A stretch of DNA of 64,000 bases from Clostridiales bacterium (GTDB lineage: Bacteria; Bacillota; Clostridia; Clostridiales; Clostridiaceae). How positions within the stretch are numbered: the stretch's first letter is position 1; each line of letters opens with the position of its first letter. The notes below the pieces were generated by a model. That model was given only the letters and a program-made list of their open reading frames with translations. It had not been told where the DNA came from and ran no database searches. This document shows, piece by piece, positions 41,800 through 51,724 of the stretch. The translations under genes and the position numbers were made by a program. The stretch covers positions 18,772 to 82,771 of the forward strand of contig JAAYPK010000005.1 in NCBI GenBank assembly GCA_012519845.1. Reading direction: 5' to 3'.

Positions 41800-42708
41800 T
41801 CACCTTGTATTCTTTAAATACCCTTCCAATCTTTCAGGACCACCAATTATGTTTCTTGCTATATATAAAGATGCATCTTCTTTTACGTAGGTTGACCATT
41901 TTACTAATGATATTATACCATTATTTATTTCAATAGTACTCATTGAATATGGTAAAACACAACACCCATCATTAAAATATAGTCCTTCTCCTACTTTAGG
42001 AAATCTACTTTTATGAGTATGTCCACAAATCATACAAATATTGTTGTCTTTTGTCCATTTTTCAAGCTTTTCGTCTATAATTCCTCCCTTTTTATAATTG
42101 TTTGCTGGACTTGTTGGCTCTTTAAAGCCTGCAATCCCAGCCATAAACCTCCAAATATATCGAACTAGAAATCTACTTACTAAACACATTTCGTAGTTCA
42201 TAAAATCCACTTGGTGCCCATGTACTATTAAAATTTCCTTATTTATAGGTGTATAATTTAATACTAGACCTTCTTTCATTTCCATATCTTTAACTAAATT
42301 GATAAAATCTTTACCAAAATACTCTGAAACATTCTGAAGTTTTTTTATTTGCTTATTTAGAAAATCTTTTGAACTTTTCTTTTCATCATGATTACCATAA
42401 ATCAAATATAACCTTTTTTCTCTCTTAAATAAATTTAGCATTCTGAAAATCCCTTTATAATTATATGCAATATCAATATAAGATTTATTTTTCCATAACT
42501 CATCCCCATCACCGGCTTCAATTAATGTAAAGTCTTCTTTATAATAATGACTTAATGCGGCAAAATATATGTTACGATTACCTATTAAAGAATCTGAATA
42601 ACTTCCATCTCCTCTATGAACATCACTCATAATTACTATTTTATTTTCATTATTAAATTTAATTCTTTCAGAATTAGCATATATATTTAATAATTTATCT
42701 TTCCTCAT
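41800..42708 (-). CDS. Metallophosphoesterase
   Basis: IMSDVHRGDG, GDGDE, YGNHDE, VHGHQ, CGHTH. Confidence 0.9.
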   Translation of the reverse strand: MRKDKLLNIYANSERIKFNNENKIVIMSDVHRGDGSYSDSLIGNRNIYFAALSHYYKEDFTLIEAGDGDELWKNKSYIDIAYNYKGIFRMLNLFKREKRLYLIYGNHDEKKSSKDFLNKQIKKLQNVSEYFGKDFINLVKDMEMKEGLVLNYTPINKEILIVHGHQVDFMNYEMCLVSRFLVRYIWRFMAGIAGFKEPTSPANNYKKGGIIDEKLEKWTKDNNICMICGHTHKSRFPKVGEGLYFNDGCCVLPYSMSTIEINNGIISLVKWSTYVKEDASLYIARNIIGGPERLEGYLKNTR

Positions 42709-42714
42709 AATTTT

Positions 42715-42748
42715 CCCCTCATATATTATTAATATAATATATGAGGGG
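42715..42748 (-). promoter_or_regulatory. Perfect 15-bp hairpin covering the SD of the metallophosphoesterase gene
   Basis: CCCCTCATATATTAT-taat-ATAATATATGAGGGG, then AAAATT before ATG (minus strand). Confidence 0.7.
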
Positions 42749-42754
42749 CTATTA

Positions 42755-43549
42755 TTATTTATTTTCTAAAATTGAAGAAATATCAAACATATTTCCATTA
42801 GATCCAGTTACAGATGGAAGCTTACCATCCCATTTTTCTATAAATCTTTGTTTTATAACATTTTCATCAATAGATTGTGATAACAATTCATTGGCTTTTG
42901 CTTCACCTTCTGCAGCTGCTATTTTTTGTTTTGCCTCTATCTCAATTCTAGATAAATCTTCTTGTGCTTTCAAAGCATTCTGTTGAGCTGTTTGTTTAGC
43001 TTCTATAGCTTTATTAAATTCTTCTGAAAATTGAAAATTAACAATATTTAAATTTTCTATTCCAATTCCGTATTTCTCAACCTTATCAATTAATTCCTTT
43101 TTAATTCCTTCTCCTACTGCAGTTCTTTTTGTAATTAACTCTTCAGCAGTATATTGTGCAATTACACTTTTCGTTGATTCTTGTATTGCTGGTGTAATAA
43201 TTGTATTTATATAATTTACTCCAACATTTTTATACAAATATGCAGATTTTTCAGGATTAATTCTAAAATTAACTGCTATTGAATTGTCTACAGTCTGTAA
43301 GTCTTTACTTGCACTATTTCCATCAACAGTAACAATTTGCGTTCTATTGTCCATTAGAATTACTTTTTCTATAAAAGGTAATTTGAAATTAAGTCCTTCT
43401 TTTAATGATGCATCTTGCACTGCCCCCATTCTTATTTTTATGCCTGTACTACCTGCTGGAACCTTTGTTACACTGCCTATAGCAGTTCCTCCTATCACTA
43501 TAACAATTAGAGTTCCCAAAATAATTGTTTTGATTTTTTTTAATTCCAT
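42755..43549 (-). CDS. SPFH/prohibitin family membrane protein
   Basis: TKVPAGSTGIKIRMGAV, GLNFKLPFIEKV, Ala/Glu-rich coiled coil. Confidence 0.88.
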   Translation of the reverse strand: MELKKIKTIILGTLIVIVIGGTAIGSVTKVPAGSTGIKIRMGAVQDASLKEGLNFKLPFIEKVILMDNRTQIVTVDGNSASKDLQTVDNSIAVNFRINPEKSAYLYKNVGVNYINTIITPAIQESTKSVIAQYTAEELITKRTAVGEGIKKELIDKVEKYGIGIENLNIVNFQFSEEFNKAIEAKQTAQQNALKAQEDLSRIEIEAKQKIAAAEGEAKANELLSQSIDENVIKQRFIEKWDGKLPSVTGSNGNMFDISSILENK

Positions 43550-43710
43550 ATTACATCTCCCCTAATAAAATAATATTTTATAAGTTTTTTTATAACTTTA
43601 TATATAGTATACTATACCATTTAGTAAGTGTCAATATTTTCTATAACTTTTTATTCTTTAGTTAGTAAGTTATTACATTTTGACCATTTATGTAATTTTA
43701 TAAAGAATAA

Positions 43711-43737
43711 AAGCCGGCTACAAAAGCCGACTTTATA
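43711..43737 (-). terminator. glyA terminator
   Basis: AAGCCGGC...GCCGACTT hairpin with one G-U pair on the minus strand. Confidence 0.7.
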
Positions 43738-43756
43738 GTATTTAATAATCTAGTTC

Positions 43757-44992
43757 TTATTCATAAAGTGGATGTTTATCACATAAAGCTTCTACTTTTA
43801 ACTTTAATGATGATAAATCCCCATCTTTATTTTTTATAGCTTCATCAATAATTGCAGCAATTTCTACCATATCCTCTTCTTTAAATCCTCTTGTTGTTAC
43901 TGCAGCAGTACCTATTCTTACTCCTGAAGTTACAAATGGACTTCTTGTTTCATTAGGAACAGTATTTTTATTTAATGTTATTCCTATAGTATCTAATAAC
44001 TTTTCTGCTTCCTTACCTGTTATATCTTTATTGTTTAAATCAACTAATATTAAGTGATTATCTGTTCCACCTGATACTAATTTAAAATCTCTTTTTGTAA
44101 GCTCTTCTCCAAGGACTTTACAATTCTTAACTACTTGCTTTGCATAATCTTTAAAGCTATCATCTAATGCTTCTTTTAAACATACAGCTTTAGCTGCAAT
44201 TATATGCATTAATGGGCCACCTTGCATTCCAGGGAAAATATTTTTATCTAAATCTTTTGCATATTTTTCCTTACAAAGTATTAATCCACCTCTTGGTCCT
44301 CTTAATGTTTTATGAGTAGTAGTTGTAACAAAATCAGCATATGGAACTGGTGAAGGATGAACTCCTCCTGCTACAAGCCCTGCAATATGAGCCATATCTA
44401 CCATAAATAATGCTCCTACTTCATCACAAATCTCTTTGAATTTTGCAAAATCAATAATTCGTGGATAAGCACTTGCACCTGCTACTATTAATTTAGGCTT
44501 ATGTTCTAATGCAAGCTTTCTAACATTATCATAATCAATAGTTTCTGTTTCTTTATCTAATCCATAAGAAACAAAGTTAAATAATTTTCCTGAGAAATTA
44601 ACAGGAGCGCCATGAGTTAAATGTCCACCATTACTTAAGTCCATTCCAAGAACAGTATCACCTGGATTTAAAACAGTAAAATATACTGCCATATTTGCTT
44701 GTGAACCTGAATGAGCTTGAACATTCGCATGCTCTGCGCCAAATAATTCTTTAGCTCTATTAATTGCTATATCTTCAATTTCATCAACTACATAGCATCC
44801 GCCATAATATCTTTTTCCTGGATAACCTTCAGCATATTTATTAGTTAAATATGAACCCATAGCTTCCATAACGGCTTTACTTACAATATTTTCAGATGCA
44901 ATAAGTTCAATTCCTTTTTGTTGTCTTTTAAGTTCTTTTTCCATAAACCCATATACTTCTTTGTCATATTTTGATAAATTATTAAAGTCCAT
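43757..44992 (-). CDS. glyA: Serine hydroxymethyltransferase
   Basis: [39 protein letters not shown]. Confidence 0.97.
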   Translation of the reverse strand: MDFNNLSKYDKEVYGFMEKELKRQQKGIELIASENIVSKAVMEAMGSYLTNKYAEGYPGKRYYGGCYVVDEIEDIAINRAKELFGAEHANVQAHSGSQANMAVYFTVLNPGDTVLGMDLSNGGHLTHGAPVNFSGKLFNFVSYGLDKETETIDYDNVRKLALEHKPKLIVAGASAYPRIIDFAKFKEICDEVGALFMVDMAHIAGLVAGGVHPSPVPYADFVTTTTHKTLRGPRGGLILCKEKYAKDLDKNIFPGMQGGPLMHIIAAKAVCLKEALDDSFKDYAKQVVKNCKVLGEELTKRDFKLVSGGTDNHLILVDLNNKDITGKEAEKLLDTIGITLNKNTVPNETRSPFVTSGVRIGTAAVTTRGFKEEDMVEIAAIIDEAIKNKDGDLSSLKLKVEALCDKHPLYE

Positions 44993-45144
44993 TTCATCAC
45001 CCCGAAATTTTTTATTATATTTGATAGTAAATACTTTCTATCATCCTTAGAAATAGTATAAACAAAATTCTTTTTTTTAACAAGTAAAATTATATTCTTA
45101 TGATATAATACTTGTATTAATTCTACTAAAAATGAGGTGACTTT

Positions 45145-45912
45145 ATGGATCTTGATAAATTACTATATGTTTCAACATATGCTGGTAAAATATTACTTGA
45201 AAATGGTGCGGAGATATATAGAGTTGAAGATACAATAACTAGAATTTGTTATTCTTATGGAGTTAATACTTGTGATGCCTTTGCTACTCCTACAGGAATA
45301 ATGGTATCCTTATATCATAATAATAATTCTGCATCTATAGTTAAAAGAATTACTAAAAGAACTGTAAATTTAGATAAAGTTCATAATATAAATGCTTTAT
45401 CAAGAAGCATAATTTCCGATAGTATTTCTTTGGATAATTTTTATTCATTACTTAATGACATTGATAAGGAACCAAAATACAACTCAAAAATACTATACTT
45501 TTTTTCTGCAATTTCTGCTGGTTCTTTTTCTATTATTTTCGGTGGAGGTTTATTTGACTTTATTACATCTTTTATTATAGGGTTTGTTATTAGTCTCACT
45601 AGCGAATCATTTCGAAAATTATCAATAAATGATTTTTTTAAGAATTATATTTGTGGAGGAATAACTGCTATTTTAGCATTAGTTGCAAAGCAAATTGGTA
45701 TTAATATTAATTTTGATAGTACTATAATTGGTTCCATAATGCTTTTAGTACCTGGCCTTGCAATAACTAATGCTGTAAGAGATATTATTGCTGGCGATCT
45801 ATTAGCTGGAGTAACCAAAGTTTGTGAAGCAATTTTAGTTGCTATAGCTATAGCTGTTGGTATTGGTTCAGTTTTGTCATTTTGGATTAGTTTATTAGGA
45901 GGTAAAATATGA
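45145..45912 (+). CDS. Threonine/serine exporter, ThrE N-domain half
   Basis: GAEIYRVEDTITRIC, ATPTGIMVS, LVPGLAITNAVRDIIAGD. Confidence 0.88.
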   Translation: MDLDKLLYVSTYAGKILLENGAEIYRVEDTITRICYSYGVNTCDAFATPTGIMVSLYHNNNSASIVKRITKRTVNLDKVHNINALSRSIISDSISLDNFYSLLNDIDKEPKYNSKILYFFSAISAGSFSIIFGGGLFDFITSFIIGFVISLTSESFRKLSINDFFKNYICGGITAILALVAKQIGININFDSTIIGSIMLLVPGLAITNAVRDIIAGDLLAGVTKVCEAILVAIAIAVGIGSVLSFWISLLGGKI

Positions 45913-46346
45913 TAATAAATAGCTTATTTTCAATTGCTGCCACCTTTGGTTTTGGGATTATTTTTAACATTAAAGGAAAAAAATTAATATCTGCCTCTAT
46001 AGGTGGTGGCTTAGGATGGTTTATATACTCCTTTGCTTTATCATTTAATCATTCAGATCTGATATCTTTGTTTTTAGCTTCACTAGGACTTAGTATTTAT
46101 TCAGAAGTAATGGCAAGAATACTTAAAACTCCAGTAACAAGTATTATTGTTCCTGCAATAATCCCTTTAGTTCCTGGGTCACTTATGTACTATACAATGT
46201 ATGAAGCTATTACAGGAAATTTTAAATCTTCTTTAGAAACTGGATTTAATGCACTAGCAAGTGCAGGCTCCCTAGCACTTGGTATTATTTTGATTTCTAC
46301 TATAACTAGACAAATTATGGTTTTTGTAAGCAAAAGAACTTCATAA
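45909..46346 (+). CDS. Threonine/serine exporter, second half
   Basis: 4-bp overlap with preceding gene; RILKTPVTSIIVPAIIPLVPGSLMYYTM. Confidence 0.85.
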   Translation: MIINSLFSIAATFGFGIIFNIKGKKLISASIGGGLGWFIYSFALSFNHSDLISLFLASLGLSIYSEVMARILKTPVTSIIVPAIIPLVPGSLMYYTMYEAITGNFKSSLETGFNALASAGSLALGIILISTITRQIMVFVSKRTS

Positions 46347-46380
46347 AAAGAATTATTCTTTTTATGAAGTCCTTTTTTTA
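46338..46380 (+). terminator. Intrinsic terminator overlapping the end of the CDS
   Basis: ACTTCATAAAAAGAA-tta-TTCTTTTTATGAAGT, then T7. Confidence 0.85.
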
Positions 46381-46384
46381 TTGT

Positions 46385-47239
46385 TTAGGATTTAACCTTC
46401 CTTGTTTCCATAAATGTGTATAATGATGCAAGGAATATAATTATATATCCTGTAATACTTGTACAATCAGGTACTGCTCCAAATATTAAAATACTTAATA
46501 AAGCTGAAAATATCACATTAGTATAATCAAATATTGAAATTTCTTTTGCTGGTGCATATTTATATGCTAACGTAATTCCAAATTGACCTAAGCTTGCAAA
46601 GACTCCTGCTAAAACTAAATATATTAATTGAATTATAGTCATAGGCTCATAGGAACTTATCATAAATGGTAACATTACAATACATGAAAATGTTGAAAAA
46701 TAAAATATTATTGTGTAATGATTTTCCATTTTCCCAAGAGGCCTTAAACATGTATATGCTGCACCGGCAAGTACTCCTCCTAAAGCTCCAGTAACTGCTG
46801 GCATAACATCCAAATCAAAGGAAGGTCTAATAATAAATAATGCTCCTATAAATGCAACTATTAATGAAATACCTTGTTTTTTATTAATTCTTTCTTTTAA
46901 GAATATAGCGGCAAAAATTACTGTTGCAAAAGGACTTAGTTTATTAAGCATTGTTACATCAGATAAATATTTTAATTTATCTATAGAATAATAGTTAAAA
47001 AGAATTCCTATTGTTCCGCAGATTGATCTTAGCAATAATAATTTCTGACTTGATTTTTTACCTAAAAAACTTTCTTTATTTTTCACTATAAATACCAAGG
47101 CAATTATTGCCGCAACTAGATTTCTAAAAAAAGCTTTCTGAAAAGTTGGTAATTCACCTGATAGTTTAACAAAAGCATTCATAACTGCAAAACCAAAAGC
47201 TGAAATAATAATTAAAATAATACCTTTTGTTCTATTCAT
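46385..47239 (-). CDS. DMT/EamA family transporter
   Basis: Ten hydrophobic segments; GFAVMNAFVKLSG, RNLVAAIIAL. Confidence 0.88.
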   Translation of the reverse strand: MNRTKGIILIIISAFGFAVMNAFVKLSGELPTFQKAFFRNLVAAIIALVFIVKNKESFLGKKSSQKLLLLRSICGTIGILFNYYSIDKLKYLSDVTMLNKLSPFATVIFAAIFLKERINKKQGISLIVAFIGALFIIRPSFDLDVMPAVTGALGGVLAGAAYTCLRPLGKMENHYTIIFYFSTFSCIVMLPFMISSYEPMTIIQLIYLVLAGVFASLGQFGITLAYKYAPAKEISIFDYTNVIFSALLSILIFGAVPDCTSITGYIIIFLASLYTFMETRKVKS

Positions 47240-47407
47240 AAAAATACACTCCTATCTATATGATATATATTACTCCATTTTATAGCTGTAATAAATATAT
47301 TATATGATTTTAAATATTTTTTAAATCAACTTAAAAAATATTGAAAATTTTATTGACATTTCTAATACATTATACTAATATAATACATTATAAACAATAT
47401 TATCAAC

Positions 47408-47454
47408 GGAGATAATAAATGGGTTATGCATACCCTTTATTATCTCCTTTTTTG
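47408..47454 (+). terminator. Strong terminator hairpin in the leader of amt
   Basis: GGAGATAATAAA(T)GGGT-tatgcat-ACCCTTTATTATCTCC, then TTTTTT. Confidence 0.8.
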
Positions 47455-47479
47455 TTTGTAAAAAGAAAGGGTGGTAAAA

Positions 47480-48727
47480 ATGGAAATTAATTTTGGTGAT
47501 AGTGCTTTCGTGCTTATATGTGCAGCACTAGTATTTTTAATGACACCAGCATTAGCCTTCTTTTATGGAGGTATGGTTAGAAGAAAAAATGTGTTAAATA
47601 CAATGCTTTCTTCTTTCTTTATATGCGGGTTAGCATCTGTACTTTGGATAATAGTTGGTTATTCATTATCCTTTGGTACAAATCATGGAGGTGTTATAGG
47701 AGGACTAAATTATTTATTTTTTAATGGGGTAAGTACAGGAGCAAACGCTACTTATGCATCAACTATTCCCGAAACATTATTTGCTGCATTTCAAATGATG
47801 TTTGCTATAATCACATGTGCTTTAATTACAGGATCTTTAGTTGGAAGAATGAAATTTTCTTCATTAGTAGTATTTATTGCTGCTTGGTCATTCTTAGTAT
47901 ATTATCCTTTAGCTCATATGGTATGGGGTGATGGTGGATTTCTAAAAGAACTTGGTGCTTTAGACTTTGCAGGTGGTAACGTTGTTCATATTAGTTCCGG
48001 TGTATCTGGTTTAGTTGCTTGTATTATTTTAGGTAAACGTAAAGGATATGGCATGCTTCCAACAAAACCTCACAATATACCATTTGTATTATTAGGTGCA
48101 GCAGTATTATGGTTTGGATGGTTTGGATTTAATGCAGGAAGTGCATTAGGTTCTGGTTCTTTAGCTGTCCATGCATTCCTTACTACAAATACTTCTGCTG
48201 CTGCAGCATTATTATCTTGGATGCTTGTAGAAAAAATAAAACATGGTAAACCAACATTACTTGGAGCTGCAACTGGTGCAGTTGTTGGTCTTGTTGCTAT
48301 AACTCCTGGTGCAGGATTTGTTCCAATCTGGAGCTCCCTAATTATAGGTGCCTTAGTAAGCCCAATTTGTTACTTCTTTATGTCAGTTGTTAAAAATAAG
48401 TTTGGTTATGATGATTCTTTAGATGCTTTTGGATGCCATGGTATTGGTGGTATTTGGGGTGGTATTGCAACAGGATTATTTGCAAACAGTACTGTAAATG
48501 AAGCTGTTACAACAAATGGACTATTCTTTGGAGAGACTGGTTTATTTATAGCCCAAATAATTAGTATTATTATAACTATAGTTCTTGCAGTTGTAATGAC
48601 AACTATTATAATGAAAGTAATAAATAAGATTATGAAAGTTAGAGTTGAACCATCAGAAGAATTAAATGGATTAGATTTATCTGAGCACAATGAAACAGCT
48701 TACCCATCATTTATGGGTCTTGATTAA
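47480..48727 (+). CDS. amt: Ammonium transporter
   Basis: TPALAFFYGGMVRRKN, GALDFAGGNVVHISSG, WFGWFGFNAGSA, FGCHGIGGIWGG. Start placed at MEINFGD. Confidence 0.96.
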   Translation: MEINFGDSAFVLICAALVFLMTPALAFFYGGMVRRKNVLNTMLSSFFICGLASVLWIIVGYSLSFGTNHGGVIGGLNYLFFNGVSTGANATYASTIPETLFAAFQMMFAIITCALITGSLVGRMKFSSLVVFIAAWSFLVYYPLAHMVWGDGGFLKELGALDFAGGNVVHISSGVSGLVACIILGKRKGYGMLPTKPHNIPFVLLGAAVLWFGWFGFNAGSALGSGSLAVHAFLTTNTSAAAALLSWMLVEKIKHGKPTLLGAATGAVVGLVAITPGAGFVPIWSSLIIGALVSPICYFFMSVVKNKFGYDDSLDAFGCHGIGGIWGGIATGLFANSTVNEAVTTNGLFFGETGLFIAQIISIIITIVLAVVMTTIIMKVINKIMKVRVEPSEELNGLDLSEHNETAYPSFMGLD

Positions 48728-48740
48728 AGGAGGGGCTATT

Positions 48741-49079
48741 ATGAAAAAAATTGAGGCTATTATTCGCCCAAATGTGTTAGAAGAGTTAAAGGACGCATTA
48801 AGAAAAGCAAATGTGTCAGGAATTACTATTTCACAAGTTATGGGTTGTGGAAAACAAATGGGATGGACTGAATATTATAGAAGTTCGGAAATATTAATTA
48901 ATATTCTTCCAAAAGTTGAAGTTAAAATTGTTGCAGAAGATGATAAAGTAGAAGATATCATTAATATTATTATTGCTACTGCCAAAACTGGTGAAGTTGG
49001 TGACGGAAAAATTTTCATTAGTGATGTTACAGATTGTATAAGAATAAGAACTGGTGAAAGAGGACCAAAAGCACTATAA
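48741..49079 (+). CDS. glnK: PII nitrogen regulatory protein
   Basis: MKKIEAIIRPNVLEELKDAL, AKTGEVGDGKIFIS, RIRTGERG; start 48741 after AGGAGG. Confidence 0.95.
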   Translation: MKKIEAIIRPNVLEELKDALRKANVSGITISQVMGCGKQMGWTEYYRSSEILINILPKVEVKIVAEDDKVEDIINIIIATAKTGEVGDGKIFISDVTDCIRIRTGERGPKAL

Positions 49080-49107
49080 AAAAACTTAACATGTAAATAG
49101 TAATTTA

Positions 49108-49157
49108 AAGAGTTATGCAATAGATATAAAACCTATATGCATAGCTCTTATTTTTTA
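49108..49157 (+). terminator. Terminator after glnK
   Basis: AAGAGTTATGCA...TGCATAGCTCTT then TTTTTT. Confidence 0.8.
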
Positions 49158-49221
49158 TTGACATTAATGCTTGCCTCTAAATATAATAAAAAAGATAATT
49201 AGTATATAGGAGGCTATAAAT

Positions 49222-49962
49222 TTGAGCAAAAACAAAAAAAATACTATAATTATCGGTGTTTTATTAATTTCCTTGTCAATTATACTTCACTATGCTCACT
49301 ATTTAATTTTTAGAGATTTACATCATACATTAATATTTCTATTTGCTGATATTGCATTTATTCCAATGGAAGTATTTTTTACTACTTTAATTATTGATAA
49401 ACATTTAATAAATAGGGAACATATTTATTTAAAAGAAAGAGTTAATATGCTAATTGGCATTTTCTATACTGAAATTGGAACATCACTACTTTCTTCAATT
49501 ATTGTTGGTGATGACTACATAAAGGATTTTACTGAAGATACATTAGATGTTATTTCTTTTGATAAACTTAATAAAGATATCCTTACTCATAAATACATAG
49601 TGGATATATACAAAATTGATTTAAATTTAATAAAAGAAATTATTAATAATAATAAAGATTTGTTATTAACATTAAGTACAAATAGCTGCATTATTGAAAA
49701 TGAAGATTTTGCAAAAATGTTAATGTCAATATTACATCTTAAAGAAGAATTAGCAACTAGATATAATGTTAAAATGGAAGATTATGAGCTACAACATTTT
49801 AAATCTGATATTGAAACTTGCTATAGGCTCCTTACTTTAGAATGGGTTCAATATATGAAATTTTTAAGTAACAAGTATCCTTTCCTTTTTACTAAAGCAT
49901 TAATTAATAATCCTTTTGATACCAGATGTAAAAAAGAAAAAGATACTGTATATTTAAATTAA
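49222..49962 (+). CDS. Hypothetical membrane-anchored protein
   Basis: Two N-terminal TM segments followed by a soluble helical region; SD AGGAGG upstream. Confidence 0.6.
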   Translation: MSKNKKNTIIIGVLLISLSIILHYAHYLIFRDLHHTLIFLFADIAFIPMEVFFTTLIIDKHLINREHIYLKERVNMLIGIFYTEIGTSLLSSIIVGDDYIKDFTEDTLDVISFDKLNKDILTHKYIVDIYKIDLNLIKEIINNNKDLLLTLSTNSCIIENEDFAKMLMSILHLKEELATRYNVKMEDYELQHFKSDIETCYRLLTLEWVQYMKFLSNKYPFLFTKALINNPFDTRCKKEKDTVYLN

Positions 49963-50047
49963 AAAACTATCTAAGATATTAATGTTGGATAATTTTTTAT
50001 ATTCCTTGTATTTTTTCAGGTTACATAAAAATATTATCCACTATTTT

Positions 50048-50443
50048 TTATTCGTCTACTAATTCTTCATAAGAATCACTATCAGCTGCTCCATAAATTT
50101 CTTTACCCTTTATTTTTAATTTTCCTCTTGCCTCCTCTACCATTTTACTAAGCATATCTCTAACATTTTTAGGATTTTTTATTCTTACTAGTTTTAATTC
50201 CTTATCAGTCTTATCACAAGTATAAATAGTTACTGTTCCAACTCCAAAAATTCTATTTATTAATGTTATCTCTAATTTAAAATCTAAAATTCTATAAAGT
50301 AAAATTTCATTTTCTTTACTTGATAATAATCCAACACTGTTATATAGCCTATTATTCTTAACTGAGTATTTTGTAAATGATATAGGAAGTCCACAAAATC
50401 TCTTTCTATCCTTCCATATTACTTCTTCATCATTATTCTTCAT
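50048..50443 (-). CDS. Bacterial PH-domain-like protein
   Basis: FTKYSVKNNRLYNSVGLLSSKENEILLYRILDFKLEITLINRIFGVGTVTIYT. Confidence 0.75.
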   Translation of the reverse strand: MKNNDEEVIWKDRKRFCGLPISFTKYSVKNNRLYNSVGLLSSKENEILLYRILDFKLEITLINRIFGVGTVTIYTCDKTDKELKLVRIKNPKNVRDMLSKMVEEARGKLKIKGKEIYGAADSDSYEELVDE

Positions 50444-51590
50444 CTTGATCCCCCACTTTTTTGTAATATAATTGATTATCTATTCTGTTCCAATTAATAT
50501 CTGTCATTATATGTTTATTATACCAATGATTGCTGCAACCGCAATAGTCTAATAATATGCATTGTGGAATATACCCAAGCCTTAAAGCTTTAAATCCACC
50601 ACTTATTAAGTTAGTTATACAAGCAACTCCTATTACTCCTCTTTTACTATCCTTAGATTTTAGTTTAAACAACATGTTTTCATGTGGAATAATATAAAAC
50701 TTAATATTTTCATTACTAAATCTTTTACTTAGCTTATTAACATTGCATTCAGGATTACAATTAATGCACTGTAACCCATTCTCGGTTTTTTTAGCATTAC
50801 AACTATTTTCATTTCTTCTCATACAAGTTGGTAAAAAAATATATTTTTCTTCTGTATCCCTAAAAGCATCCTTATATACATTATTCATTATTTCTGCACA
50901 AATCATATTAAAATAATATTGAAGAATACCTTTACCACAATATATAACATCCTCTTTGTTTATATGATTTTTTTTATATACTTTCAGATATTCATCTACA
51001 TTGATTAAATATTTCTTTAAATGCTTTTCACCATTATTGTAGATTATATTACTTAATTCTATTGAAGCATTTATTAACTTATTACCATATTCCTTGCTTT
51101 TATTAAGTAAATATTTTTCCCAATTAACAATTCTTATTACTTCCTCATTAAAATCATTAGTAGCCTTTAACCAATTAATAGTCTTTTTAAGATCCTTTAA
51201 ACTATATTCCTCAGTAACTCTTTTCTTATTAATTAATATATTGTAATTTAACACTCCCCTAATTCTATCTACACCATTTTTTATATTAGGTTTATTTCTC
51301 ATTTTATTTAAAAGAAAAAATACTGGACTTAATATACTATTATATGAACTACCAAATTCTCTATATTCTTTTATCAATACCCCTATTAATACCATCTCAA
51401 TGAAATATTCATTAAATGATCTTAAGTATTCAATTTTGTTGTTATTTATGTATTCCATATATTCATTGATGAAATCATTAGAAATTTTAATAGCTTCTTG
51501 TAGCACTTTGTCTGATACTACTTTCACTGTTTCATAATATTCATCAGAATCTTTATTATTTAATCTTAACCAATAAATATGATTTTCCAT
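50433..51590 (-). CDS. DUF116-like protein
   Basis: YIFLPTCMRRNENSCNAKKTENGLQCINCNPECNVNKLS, C-terminal GVIGVACITNLISGGFKALRLGYIPQCILLDYCGCSNHW. Confidence 0.75.
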   Translation of the reverse strand: MENHIYWLRLNNKDSDEYYETVKVVSDKVLQEAIKISNDFINEYMEYINNNKIEYLRSFNEYFIEMVLIGVLIKEYREFGSSYNSILSPVFFLLNKMRNKPNIKNGVDRIRGVLNYNILINKKRVTEEYSLKDLKKTINWLKATNDFNEEVIRIVNWEKYLLNKSKEYGNKLINASIELSNIIYNNGEKHLKKYLINVDEYLKVYKKNHINKEDVIYCGKGILQYYFNMICAEIMNNVYKDAFRDTEEKYIFLPTCMRRNENSCNAKKTENGLQCINCNPECNVNKLSKRFSNENIKFYIIPHENMLFKLKSKDSKRGVIGVACITNLISGGFKALRLGYIPQCILLDYCGCSNHWYNKHIMTDINWNRIDNQLYYKKVGDQDEE

Positions 51591-51654
51591 AACTCCCCCT
51601 TATATATTATATAATTATTTCATATTTATATAATTTGTGTCAATTAATTTATAT

Positions 51655-51683
51655 TTGACAGATGATAAATATTATCATATAAT
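51655..51683 (+). promoter_or_regulatory. Consensus sigma-A promoter of copA
   Basis: TTGACA-N17-TATAAT. Confidence 0.9.
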
Positions 51684-51687
51684 TGAG

Positions 51688-51706
51688 ACACCCCCCAGGG
51701 GTATAG
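51688..51706 (+). promoter_or_regulatory. CsoR-like operator
   Basis: ACACCCCCCAGGGGTATAG G/C-tract pseudopalindrome just downstream of -10; csoR encoded in the same cluster. Confidence 0.7.
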
Positions 51707-51724
51707 TAATAAGGTGGTGTATAT

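Noticed and set aside
49970-50045. CTATCTAAGATATTAATGTTGGATAA as another copy of the IS-end motif
   Set aside because: Needs insertions to align, and GGATAATTTTTTAT...TAAAAATATTATCC is better explained as an ordinary terminator stem.
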